Assembly (NCBI GenBank): GCA_946478995.1
Contig: CAMLDK010000018.1
Coordinates: 1-14,298, forward strand
Origin: an uncultured Candidatus Saccharibacteria bacterium
Lineage (GTDB): Bacteria; Patescibacteria; Saccharimonadia; Saccharimonadales; 2-12-FULL-41-12
DNA length: 14,298 nt
Direction: 5' to 3'
Shown here: positions 1 through 7,173 of the stretch, piece after piece
How the letters are laid out: each line of letters opens with the position of its first letter
Numbering within the stretch: the stretch's first letter is position 1
Position numbers and translations under genes: made by a program
The notes under the pieces: generated by a model
The model's database searches: none
What the model saw: the letters and a program-made list of their open reading frames with translations, nothing else
What the model was told of the DNA's origin: nothing

Positions 1-573
1 CTGGCACGGCGGACCTGCCGGAATTCCCGATGGTGGCGCGGCTACGGCGGCGGCTGTTTCCCTAAAGACGTCAAAGGCCTGATCAGCAGCGCCGAATCAT
101 ACGGTGTCGATCTGCAGATAATGAAGGCGGCCGATAAGCTTAACCGGCAGATGCCGGAATATATAATTGATAAAGCAAAGCAGAAATCTGGAGATTTCAA
201 AGGTAAGAAAATCGCGGTGTTAGGACTTTCCTTCAAGGCCGGAACCAGCGATGCCCGCAAATCCCCCGGTGTTAAAATAGCTAATCTGCTCGCAGACGCC
301 GGTGCGGATGTCAGCGCACATGACCCGGAAGCCAATGAAGAGGCACAGGAAGAGCTGAGTGAATCAGTCAGGCTGGTAAACTCTGTCGATGAAGCTATCG
401 ATAAGTCGGAAATCGTATTTGTGGCCACCGATTGGCCCCAGTTCAAGTCTTTGCAGCTTAATAAGCTAAAGTCTGCCATGGCCGGCAGCCTCCTTGTAGA
501 CTGCATGAATATCTACGATTCCAAAGAAGCTTCAGCGGCCGGATTGGAATTTATCGGCATCGGCCGAAACTAG
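1..573 (+). CDS. UDP-glucose/GDP-mannose dehydrogenase family protein, C-terminal part (5' truncated by window edge)
   Basis: This is the C-terminal part of an NAD-dependent nucleotide-sugar 6-dehydrogenase, a family that oxidises UDP-glucose to UDP-glucuronate or a related substrate for surface polysaccharides. From about base 40 the frame reads GYGGGCFPKD, the family signature with the catalytic cysteine, followed by a helical linker. The C-terminal domain begins near KIAVLGLSFKAGTSDARKSP, which matches the conserved GLAFKPxTDDxRxSP segment. The protein ends with TAG at 571-573. About 175 residues after the signature agrees with the family; roughly 250 N-terminal residues, including the Rossmann domain, lie outside the window. 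The first 39 bases do not look like the family in this frame, but frame 2 (bases 2-40) gives a fitting IPDGG segment, so a 1-base frameshift or sequencing error near 29-41 is likely. The substrate cannot be told from what is visible. The stop overlaps the convergent cysQ stop through a shared CTAG. Confidence 0.85.
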   Translation: MARRTCRNSRWWRGYGGGCFPKDVKGLISSAESYGVDLQIMKAADKLNRQMPEYIIDKAKQKSGDFKGKKIAVLGLSFKAGTSDARKSPGVKIANLLADAGADVSAHDPEANEEAQEELSESVRLVNSVDEAIDKSEIVFVATDWPQFKSLQLNKLKSAMAGSLLVDCMNIYDSKEASAAGLEFIGIGRN

Positions 574-1352
574 ACGAATTTTGAAAATAATGCGTCCTGC
601 CCGTTTGCCGTAGCGATAAAAAGCGGGTTTTTTATATTTTCTTCCGGCCTATAAATCAACTGGTTGCCGTTTAAATCTCTTATCTGGCCGCCGGTCGCCC
701 TAAGTATCGCATCCGCGGCGGCAGTATCCCAAAGATAGGTCGGCACAAGCCTGGGATAAGCCTGGGCTTTTCCTTCGGCCAAATAGCAAAACTTCAAAGA
801 CGACCCGACGTCTGTTTCTTCATGCGCCCCGAACCTGCTTAATATTTCGGCCAGTCTATCGCCTTTGTGATTGCGGCTGGTTACTATCTTCGGCACTTTC
901 TTTTCGCTTGGATCAGGCTGAAGAATCGTTTCATTATCTTCCTCGTCTATTTTGAAAGCCTCCCCTTCTGCGGCAGCAAACAGAGTATGAAGCAACGGAG
1001 CATAAATCACGCCAAGCACAGGCTGTCCGTTCTCAATCAAAGCTATATTTACAGTAAATTCACCGTTGCGGCTTATAAATTCCTTTGTGCCGTCCAATGG
1101 GTCTACCAGCCAAAACCTGCCAGCCGGCGCGAACTCCTGCGCTCCTTCTTCCGATATGACCGGTACGTCGGAAATTTTGGTCAAACCGGCCTGTATTACT
1201 TCGTGGGAGGCCTTATCGGCTTGTGTAAGCGGCGAAACATAGCCTTCATCGTCTTTGTTTTGGATCTCAAGGTCTTCAGAATCGTATATTTCTATAACTG
1301 CCCGGCCGGCTTCGCGGGCTATTTGTATGACTTGATCGAGCAGCTCCTGCAT
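570..1352 (-). CDS. cysQ: 3'(2'),5'-bisphosphate nucleotidase CysQ
   Basis: A Mg2+-dependent, Li+-sensitive-type phosphatase of the inositol monophosphatase superfamily. It hydrolyses 3'-phosphoadenosine 5'-phosphate (PAP), the by-product of sulfotransferases, to AMP in the cytoplasm. The 260 residues are full length for the family. Metal-binding elements are visible: a PLTQAD segment near residues 41-46, SEEG near 67-70, DPLDGT at 84-89 and WDTAAADA at 208-215. The GSSLKFCYLAEGKAQAYPR stretch (183-201) is characteristic of CysQ rather than of plain inositol monophosphatases. The ATG overlaps the upstream gene's TGA by one base (TGATG), so it is co-transcribed and probably translationally coupled with the PAPS-synthesising gene. 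That placement supports the role of clearing PAP beside its source. IMPase-type activity on other sugar phosphates is possible but less likely. Confidence 0.92.
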   Translation of the reverse strand: MQELLDQVIQIAREAGRAVIEIYDSEDLEIQNKDDEGYVSPLTQADKASHEVIQAGLTKISDVPVISEEGAQEFAPAGRFWLVDPLDGTKEFISRNGEFTVNIALIENGQPVLGVIYAPLLHTLFAAAEGEAFKIDEEDNETILQPDPSEKKVPKIVTSRNHKGDRLAEILSRFGAHEETDVGSSLKFCYLAEGKAQAYPRLVPTYLWDTAAADAILRATGGQIRDLNGNQLIYRPEENIKNPLFIATANGQDALFSKFV

Positions 1353-2983
1353 CAGCTTTGCGCCTTTAGATAACCTTCGCTCTCAAGATGCAGGATTATC
1401 TGGTTAGCCAGTTCATCCACGCTGTGTTCTTGCGTATCCAAGGTTATATCCGCATCCTTAGGCTCTTCATAAGGGTCGGAAATGCCTGTAAAGTGCTTTA
1501 TTTTCCCTTCGCGGGCGGCCTTATAAAGCCCCTTCCTGTCGCGCCTCTCGCACTCTTCCAACGGTGTAGCGACGTGTACCAGCAGAAAGCCCCCGCCGAC
1601 GGACCTTATGCTTTCGCTTATCTCTTTTCTGACTTTATCGTAAGGAGCGATCGGGGCGCATATAGCAATGCCGCCGTGTTTGGATATTTCGCTGGCCACG
1701 TAACCTATCCTGCGCACATTTATATCGCGGTCTTTTTTAGAGAATCCCAGTTCGCTGGAAAGATTTTTACGAACTATATCGCCGTCAAGCAGGGTCACCG
1801 TCCTCCGCCCCAATTCCATAAGTTTCACCATCAGGGCATTAGCCACCGTTGATTTGCCGGCGCCGGAAAGTCCCGTGAAAAACACCGTGAAGCCTTTTTC
1901 AAACCTGGGACGGTGGGTCTTTTGCAGCTCCTGGGCAACTTCAGGGTAAGTAAACCAGTCAGGAAGGCCTTTGCCGTCTGAAAGCAGCGCCCGAAGCTCC
2001 GTGCCCGAAAGACTTAAAGGTTTCATGTTTGCCGGTACCTCTTCTATCGGCATATACCTGTCCAGTTCCTTGACATAGACCATCATCTTAAACGGTACGA
2101 CTTCCACCCCGACTTCTTTGCTGTATTTTTCTGCCAATTCCTGCGCCTCGTACGGCCCGTAAAAATCTTCGCCTTTGGAGTTTTTGCCCGGACCGGCATG
2201 ATCCCGGCCGACTATGAAATGCGTAGCGCCATAATTTTTTCTGATTATCATGTGCCAGAGCGCCTCCCTTGGACCGCCCATTCTCATAGCCAGCGGCAAA
2301 AGGGCTATCATCGCCGTGCCCTGCGGATAATTCTTGATAACTTCCTGATAAACACGTACCCGGGTGTAATGGTCCACATCCCCAGGCTTAGTCATCCCGA
2401 CCGACGGATGAATAAGCAGGCTAGCCTCGGTCTGTTTGGCTGCCCGCAGCGTCAGCTCTACATGGGCCCGGTGCATAGGATTGCGGGTTTGGAAGGCGAC
2501 TACCTTGTTCCAGCCCATTTTTTTGAAATGCTTTTTCAGTTCGGCAGGAGTATAGCGGTGCTCGCTGAAATCATAATGTGTCGGCAGCTCTTTCGCCTCA
2601 AGCTCGCCGCCTATGTAATATTCGCCTGCTTTGTTTTTCATATAGTAAACAGCCGGATGCGCCTCATCGTCGGCGCCAAATACCAGCTTCGCTTCTTTGG
2701 ATTTGTCCGGCTTCCATATATCCGCCACAGTGAGGATGGCCAACACCACTCCTTCTTGGTCTCGCAGCTCGACTTTATCGCCTATTTCCAGAGATTTGGC
2801 GGTTTTTTCGTCCACATCCAGCGTTATCGGCATCGGCCAAAGCTCACCGGACTTCAATCTCATCTCCTTGCAGACTGACTCATAGTCTTCTTTGTTTAAA
2901 AAGCCGTTAAGCGGAGCAAAGCCGCCGTTTACTATCATCTCCACATCGCAGATTTGCCTGGAAGTTAGACTAATTTCTTTCAC
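1352..2983 (-). CDS. Bifunctional sulfate adenylyltransferase / adenylylsulfate kinase (SAT-CysC fusion)
   Basis: It makes PAPS, the universal sulfuryl donor, in two steps: ATP + sulfate to APS + PPi, then APS + ATP to PAPS. The ATP sulfurylase half (about residues 1-350) contains QTRNPMHRAH (165-174), GRDHAG (259-264) and LSGTELR (325-331). The APS kinase half (about 364-540) has a P-loop GLSGAGKS (371-378), DGD at 400-402, RDINVRRIGYVA (419-430) and the lid-like region 484-508. Both active sites look intact. The order, sulfurylase first and kinase second, is the Aquifex/fungal-type order, opposite to animal PAPS synthase, and 543 residues fits such bifunctional enzymes. The start is GTG (2981-2983), preceded three bases away by a full AAGGAGG Shine-Dalgarno sequence (2987-2993). 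It is the first gene of an operon with cysQ and is transcribed away from the sulfotransferase gene. No reductive sulfate-assimilation gene is nearby, so the PAPS is probably used for sulfation. Confidence 0.95.
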   Translation of the reverse strand: MKEISLTSRQICDVEMIVNGGFAPLNGFLNKEDYESVCKEMRLKSGELWPMPITLDVDEKTAKSLEIGDKVELRDQEGVVLAILTVADIWKPDKSKEAKLVFGADDEAHPAVYYMKNKAGEYYIGGELEAKELPTHYDFSEHRYTPAELKKHFKKMGWNKVVAFQTRNPMHRAHVELTLRAAKQTEASLLIHPSVGMTKPGDVDHYTRVRVYQEVIKNYPQGTAMIALLPLAMRMGGPREALWHMIIRKNYGATHFIVGRDHAGPGKNSKGEDFYGPYEAQELAEKYSKEVGVEVVPFKMMVYVKELDRYMPIEEVPANMKPLSLSGTELRALLSDGKGLPDWFTYPEVAQELQKTHRPRFEKGFTVFFTGLSGAGKSTVANALMVKLMELGRRTVTLLDGDIVRKNLSSELGFSKKDRDINVRRIGYVASEISKHGGIAICAPIAPYDKVRKEISESIRSVGGGFLLVHVATPLEECERRDRKGLYKAAREGKIKHFTGISDPYEEPKDADITLDTQEHSVDELANQIILHLESEGYLKAQS

Positions 2984-3074
2984 ATTCCTCCTTAATTATC
3001 AGTTAACAATTATATACTGTAAAATACTGTTACATGAGACTTTTTGCTGGAAAATAAAGCACTAAGGAGATTAT
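2984..3074. promoter_or_regulatory. Divergent promoter region between SAT-CysC and sulfotransferase genes, with operator-like repeats
   Basis: This is the only non-coding stretch between the PAPS-synthesis operon (-) and the sulfotransferase operon (+). On the minus strand a perfect TATAAT lies at 3009-3014, a suitable distance from the GTG start, although no good -35 is seen. Around it are a 7-bp direct repeat ATACTGT at 3014-3020 and 3024-3030, exactly 10 bp apart, and an inverted repeat TGTAA-N7-TTACA at 3018-3034. A regulator bound here could control both directions. No convincing plus-strand promoter was found; TTACAT at 3030-3035 with an AT-rich hexamer near 3052 is only a weak candidate. 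Confidence 0.45.
3064..3069 (+). promoter_or_regulatory. Shine-Dalgarno AAGGAG deciding the TTG start of the sulfotransferase
   Basis: AAGGAG ends five bases before TTG at 3075-3077. No ATG in this frame lies close downstream, and the PAPS-binding loop begins only about ten residues later, so the TTG is the credible start. Confidence 0.75.
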
Positions 3075-3989
3075 TTGAAAGATACGTTAGATTTTATTTG
3101 TATAGGAGCCACCAAAGCCGCGACCACCACGTTGTTTGATTTGATTAAAGATCATCCGCAGATTTATATTCCAAGCGACAAGGAATTGCCATTTTTTAGC
3201 GACGACAGCATTTATAAAAAGGGTTGGAACTGGTATATGAAAAGTTTTTTTTCCGAAGCCAAAGAAACTGATGTTTCAGGTACTATAACCCCTCAATATA
3301 TGACCGGCATAGGAAAAGCCACTCCGGAATTAATAAGTAACCGCCTGCATCGCCAGCTACCTGGCGCAAAGCTAATAGTTCTTTTACGCAACCCTGTCGA
3401 ACGTTCATATTCTCACTATAAGATGCACTGGCGGAACAGCTATATCAAAGAACCTTTCGATATGGCAGTAGAGAGATTATTGCGGTCTGATATAGAAAAA
3501 GAGCGCAAAAACCTCTCCCCGAAAAATATTTTCTTCTTATCAAGTGAGTACGGAAGAATCCTAAAAAGCTATTACAGCAAATTCCCAAAGGAAAATATCC
3601 TGGTCCTATACGCGGAAAACTTAAAAAAAGATCCGGCGGAAGTTCTAAGACAGGTTTTTAGCTTTTTGGAGGTCGACTCAAAATACAAGCCGGAAAATAT
3701 TAATCGTCAATCGCACAAAGGCGGCAAAGCCAAGATAAAATATCTGTCTCCAGCCTATTTGCAAAAAATGCCGCCGGTTAATTTTCTTTGGAGAAAACTC
3801 GTACCGGTCAAATTCCGCAAAAAAATATTCATGAAAATAACCAGATGGAATATCAAGTCAGATAATGACCGTCTTGATCCTGATTCGGAAATTTATAATA
3901 AGCTGATCAAATACTTTGAAAGTGATATCAAGCTTTTAGAATTAGAAACCGGCGCTAAAGTACCATGGAAAGAGTGGAAAAATGTATAA
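3075..3989 (+). CDS. PAPS-dependent sulfotransferase (carbohydrate/heparan-type family)
   Basis: A cytoplasmic-type sulfotransferase that moves a sulfuryl group from PAPS to a hydroxyl or amino group, most often on a sugar. The 5'-phosphosulfate-binding loop is near the N terminus (GATKAATTTL, residues 11-20, with Lys14), followed by DHP and a KELPFF segment (36-41). The 3'-phosphate-binding motif is RNPVERSYSHY at 105-115. A YAENLKKDPAEVLRQVFSFL-type segment in the C-terminal half is also typical. The 304 residues match single-domain members, and no signal peptide or membrane helix is seen. It starts with TTG after a good Shine-Dalgarno, and its last 8 bases overlap the next gene. The adjacent divergent PAPS-synthesis operon supports the assignment. 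The acceptor is unknown; the neighbouring glycerol-phosphate and glycosyltransferase genes suggest a surface glycopolymer or glycolipid. The gene looks more A+T-rich than the SAT gene beside it. Confidence 0.9.
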   Translation: MKDTLDFICIGATKAATTTLFDLIKDHPQIYIPSDKELPFFSDDSIYKKGWNWYMKSFFSEAKETDVSGTITPQYMTGIGKATPELISNRLHRQLPGAKLIVLLRNPVERSYSHYKMHWRNSYIKEPFDMAVERLLRSDIEKERKNLSPKNIFFLSSEYGRILKSYYSKFPKENILVLYAENLKKDPAEVLRQVFSFLEVDSKYKPENINRQSHKGGKAKIKYLSPAYLQKMPPVNFLWRKLVPVKFRKKIFMKITRWNIKSDNDRLDPDSEIYNKLIKYFESDIKLLELETGAKVPWKEWKNV

Positions 3990-5001
3990 GTCAGATAGCC
4001 TTACGATTTCGATATACGGCATAGGAAATTTCGGCTTTGCCCTCCTTAAACACCTGGACAGAAAAAACAGCGGAAATATAAAAGCCTTTGACAGGAATGA
4101 AAAACTTATAGAAAACCTAAGGACCCGGCGCCGACATCTGCGTTTCCATAAAGACGTTAAGGTTTCTTCCAAAATAAACTTTTGCAACAATTCAAAGGAT
4201 CTACTGCAAGACAGCGATATCCTGCTCTTAGCGGTTCATTCCGACGCTACGCGGGAAGTGCTGAATAACATAAAGAAATATTTGCCGCCGGAAAGAAAAA
4301 TCATGATCGTCAATACCGCCAAGGCCTTGGACAATCACTCCGGTAGAAGACTGTCCGAAATCGCACAGGAAGAATTACATGATGCAAATTATTCTTATTC
4401 GCTGCTAGCAGGCGGCACTATAGCAAAAGACCTTTTCAAGCACGAGCCTCTTGGCATGGACCTGGCTTCGAAAAACATAGACGAAGCCAGATTCCTGGCC
4501 GATATCTTCAGCTCCGATAACTTAAAAGTCTACCCGTCGTCCGATCTTATAGGTGTAGAATATGCGTCGGCACTTAAGAATGTAATATCTATATTAGCCG
4601 GCATAATAAGCGGTCTGGGATTGTCTTATGGTTCAGAAACGCATGTGATCTCCCGTACCGCTGAGCTTATAGCAGAAGCTTGCGTAAGCGACCTTGGGGC
4701 GGATAAACAGACCTTTTCAATCGGCAGCCAATCTTGGGGGAACGATTTATGGATGAGCTGTACCGGCAAAACCAGGAACAGAGAATTCGGAACTTTGATC
4801 GGCAAGGGCAAGCCTGTCAGCCAAGCCCTGGAAACGATGGCTGGTCAAGACAAAATCGTTGAAGGAATAAACACCATCAGGGTATTAGACAAAATAGAGC
4901 CGTTCATGCAAGTCGCACCTATTCACCTGCTTTACGACTTAATCATTGAACAAAAAATCAATCACGAAATATTTAAAAAGCAAATTTTTAATAGTCTATA
5001 G
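3982..5001 (+). CDS. gpsA: NAD(P)H-dependent glycerol-3-phosphate dehydrogenase, divergent GpsA
   Basis: It reduces dihydroxyacetone phosphate to sn-glycerol-3-phosphate, the precursor of phospholipids and of CDP-glycerol. The Rossmann dinucleotide motif GIGNFG is at 13-18. The segment GVEYASALKNV (191-201) carries the expected catalytic lysine (Lys199), and TRNREFG at 264-270 matches the substrate-binding SRNxxFG motif. It is a divergent member: the usual KGLE-like and SGPSFAxE-like segments read AKALD (113-117) and AGGTIAKDL (143-151). The length (339) is normal. The ATG lies 8 bases inside the end of the sulfotransferase gene, so the two are co-transcribed. Its company with a TagD-like cytidylyltransferase and two CDP-glycerol glycerophosphotransferases suggests it feeds polymer synthesis as well as, or instead of, lipid synthesis. 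Another 3-hydroxyacid-type dehydrogenase is possible but less likely. Confidence 0.85.
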   Translation: MYKSDSLTISIYGIGNFGFALLKHLDRKNSGNIKAFDRNEKLIENLRTRRRHLRFHKDVKVSSKINFCNNSKDLLQDSDILLLAVHSDATREVLNNIKKYLPPERKIMIVNTAKALDNHSGRRLSEIAQEELHDANYSYSLLAGGTIAKDLFKHEPLGMDLASKNIDEARFLADIFSSDNLKVYPSSDLIGVEYASALKNVISILAGIISGLGLSYGSETHVISRTAELIAEACVSDLGADKQTFSIGSQSWGNDLWMSCTGKTRNREFGTLIGKGKPVSQALETMAGQDKIVEGINTIRVLDKIEPFMQVAPIHLLYDLIIEQKINHEIFKKQIFNSL

Positions 5002-5034
5002 TCTTAATCTTCGACTATGGATTTTATTCTCTTT
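4993..5034 (+). terminator. Candidate intrinsic terminator spanning the gpsA and glycerophosphotransferase stops
   Basis: Bases 4993-5003 pair with 5013-5023 as an 11-bp stem with two G-U pairs in the plus-strand RNA and a 9-base loop. A pyrimidine-rich tract (TTATTCTCTTT) follows. The stem covers the gpsA TAG, and the loop holds the start of the convergent gene's stop. On the minus strand the two G-U pairs become A-C mismatches and no U tract follows, so it should act mainly on gpsA transcripts. The stem is A+T-rich, so strength is uncertain. Confidence 0.45.
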
Positions 5035-6161
5035 ATATATCTGTCGGTTGATTTGCCGTCCAGATAATCTCCGTAAGCTATCTCCCGGATTTTCTTAAGG
5101 CTTTTCGCATGTTTAGTATTGAACTTGCCCGGATTGTCCAAATACTCTCTTGCATACTCGGCAAAAGCGTCAAATTCCTTAACTATTTCGCCGAATCTAT
5201 TCTGGCTGCTTGAGCGCAGTTTTACGTCCCTGCCGGTAAACGGAGCCTTAGTATCAAAAAATATTACCGGCCGGGCCAAAGCTAAATAGTCAAACACTAT
5301 GGAGGACCAGTCGGTAGCCACTATATCAGCCGCGGAAAGCAACTCTTCCGTATCCGGATAATCTTTAACCGACATCGGTGATATATTTCGATATTTATTA
5401 TCTTCAGATGACGAGCTAAGCATATGCGCGCGGAATATTACATGTACTTCCAGCTGCTCCGCAAGATCGTCAAGCCTTTTAAAAAATTCCTCTTCGCTTA
5501 TACCGAAAGGATAAATGCTCCTATCCGGATCGCCGTGTTTCCAAGTAGGAGCGATCAGTATTATTTTTTTATCAGGCAGATTATATTTCTTTTTAACATT
5601 TTTATACAAATTGTTTACCAGTTTGTCGGTCCGTCCATAGCCTGTCACGACTACTTTTGACCTGATCTTATAAAATTCTTCGTAGAAAGTTTTCATGGCT
5701 GGCGATGACACCCACACTTCTTCGTAATAATTTAAATAATCTAATATCTTCGGGGTCTGGTTCTTCAGCATCGGCAGGCCGTGCCAAACATCGACAAATT
5801 TAATATCAGTATGCTTGGCATAGAAAACCAGATTATGCGCTTCATAATTCGTTATGATGATGTCGCTTTTCGCCACTTTGACCATGTCAAAAAAATTAAG
5901 CGGGTTTAGTGTCTCGAGGTTATGCCAGCCGGAATAAATTTTTTGATATTTCGGATAAGCCAGATATAGAAGCTCGTAATCTGGAAATTTTTCCTGCAAG
6001 GCATCCGCAAGGGCTTTGCTGTTGCCGTGCATCTGGTAGTAAAACACTATCCTGATTTTGTCCCTGGTTTTAAAAACCCTCAAAGGAATAGACAAAAAAA
6101 GAAAAAAAGTACTAACAAGAAGCAAGAGAATATGCCAAGGATTTTTCTTGTCCATTTTCAT
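5004..6161 (-). CDS. CDP-glycerol glycerophosphotransferase family protein (TagB/TagF-like), copy 1
   Basis: A membrane-associated transferase that moves glycerol-phosphate from CDP-glycerol to a lipid-linked acceptor (TagB-type priming) or a growing poly(glycerol-phosphate) chain (TagF-type). The 385-residue protein begins with a hydrophobic segment (about 10-28), then basic residues. The catalytic region has VWHGLP with His127, GYGRTD (174-179), APTWK (204-208), FRAHM with His246, and DWSSIVFDY (284-292). The two histidines correspond to the conserved WHG and RxH histidines known to be essential in this family. It is transcribed alone, from a start with no Shine-Dalgarno but a TATAGT box about ten bases upstream. 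Sequence alone does not tell whether it primes or polymerises. A second, clearly different copy lies at 9290-10474, so the two probably act at different steps. Confidence 0.92.
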   Translation of the reverse strand: MKMDKKNPWHILLLLVSTFFLFLSIPLRVFKTRDKIRIVFYYQMHGNSKALADALQEKFPDYELLYLAYPKYQKIYSGWHNLETLNPLNFFDMVKVAKSDIIITNYEAHNLVFYAKHTDIKFVDVWHGLPMLKNQTPKILDYLNYYEEVWVSSPAMKTFYEEFYKIRSKVVVTGYGRTDKLVNNLYKNVKKKYNLPDKKIILIAPTWKHGDPDRSIYPFGISEEEFFKRLDDLAEQLEVHVIFRAHMLSSSSEDNKYRNISPMSVKDYPDTEELLSAADIVATDWSSIVFDYLALARPVIFFDTKAPFTGRDVKLRSSSQNRFGEIVKEFDAFAEYAREYLDNPGKFNTKHAKSLKKIREIAYGDYLDGKSTDRYIKRIKSIVED

Positions 6162-6208
6162 GATGTATTAACTATACCCCGGTTTGAGTTATTATAGTAT
6201 TCATACAT
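6162..6208. promoter_or_regulatory. Compact symmetric divergent promoter pair with near-leaderless starts
   Basis: The 47 bp between two divergent ATG starts contain TATAGT on each strand: minus at 6171-6176 and plus at 6193-6198, giving ACTATA-N16-TATAGT. A -10 box at these positions would start transcription about three to four bases before each ATG, so both mRNAs would be nearly leaderless. Neither start has a Shine-Dalgarno sequence. No good -35 hexamer is seen; each -10 lies roughly where the other promoter's -35 would be. Confidence 0.5.
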
Positions 6209-7171
6209 ATGACAGATGTGAAGAAAGAAATTAAGCTATTCGTACAGGTACCGTGCTTAAATGAAGAAGATACGCTGCCTGACGTTTTAAATACTATACC
6301 TAAAAAAATAGCCGGGATCGGTTCTATAGAAATCCTGATCATTGACGACGGTTCTACGGATAAAACAGTAGAAGTGGCGAAGAATCATGGCGTAGAGCAT
6401 TTTGTCATACATAAGAAAAACCAGGGCCTGGCCAGGTCATTCTCTGACGGCCTTGATTATTGCCTGTCTCAAGGGGCCGATATAATTGTAAATACCGACG
6501 GCGATAACCAATATCCTCAACAGGATATCTCCAAACTTGTCCGGCCTATACTGGATGGCCGGGCGGAGATTGTAATTGCCGACCGCCAGACACATAAAAT
6601 TAAACATTTTTCAGGCTTGAAAAAGCTTTTCCAGAAATTCGGCAGCTGGGTGGTAAACAAAGCCGCCGGCACAAACCTGCCTGATGCGGCCAGTGGCTTC
6701 AGGGCCTATTCCAAAGAAGCGGCAATAAGAATCAACGTGATAACCACTTTCAGTTATTGCATGGAAACTATAATCCACGCCGGCAATAAACGCATTCCTA
6801 TAGAAAGCGTTAAAATCACCACTAACCCTAAGACACGCGAATCCCGGCTCTTTAAAAGCATGTGGCAACATATGTACAAGTCCGGAGTAGCCATAATCCG
6901 CAGTTTTACAATGCATAAGCCATATGTGATCTTCCTTAGCCTCGGATTGATTTTACTTGTCATAGGGCTGGTACCCTTCATACGCTATGGGATCATTTAT
7001 GTTTCCGGGGACCGGGGCCAGCACCTTCAATCGCTTATCCTCGGTGCGATCCTACTGTTCGCCGCGATGATATCGTTCGCACTTGGCATCATCGCCGACC
7101 TCATACGGACAAACAGGATATTGATCGAAGAAAACCTGGAAACAACCAAGAGAATCAAGTACAAAAAATAA
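6209..7171 (+). CDS. Family 2 glycosyltransferase, polyprenyl-phosphate sugar synthase type, with two C-terminal membrane helices
   Basis: It probably transfers a sugar from a nucleotide donor to polyprenyl phosphate on the inner face of the membrane, as dolichyl-phosphate mannose synthase-like GT2 enzymes do. The GT-A fold is clear: the N-terminal VPCLNEEDTLPDVL segment (14-27), DDGST (46-50), the metal-binding DGD at 97-99 in NTDGDNQYPQQD, and DAASGFRAYSKEAA (159-172), typical of the DPM1/DPG branch. Two hydrophobic helices follow at about 239-258 and 273-297, then a basic tail. The length (320) fits. ATG is the start despite no Shine-Dalgarno. Two bases separate it from the flippase-like gene downstream, so they form one transcription unit. 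With that protein and the GT-C at 11010 it could form an outer-face glycosylation route. The donor sugar is unknown. Confidence 0.88.
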   Translation: MTDVKKEIKLFVQVPCLNEEDTLPDVLNTIPKKIAGIGSIEILIIDDGSTDKTVEVAKNHGVEHFVIHKKNQGLARSFSDGLDYCLSQGADIIVNTDGDNQYPQQDISKLVRPILDGRAEIVIADRQTHKIKHFSGLKKLFQKFGSWVVNKAAGTNLPDAASGFRAYSKEAAIRINVITTFSYCMETIIHAGNKRIPIESVKITTNPKTRESRLFKSMWQHMYKSGVAIIRSFTMHKPYVIFLSLGLILLVIGLVPFIRYGIIYVSGDRGQHLQSLILGAILLFAAMISFALGIIADLIRTNRILIEENLETTKRIKYKK

Positions 7172-7173
7172 GC

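Noticed and set aside
867..2885. Long plus-strand open frames opposite cysQ and SAT-CysC (867-1373, 1388-1852, 2198-2878)
   Set aside because: They are antisense to genes with complete family motifs, have no ribosome site and show no recognisable domain; they are shadows of the real genes.
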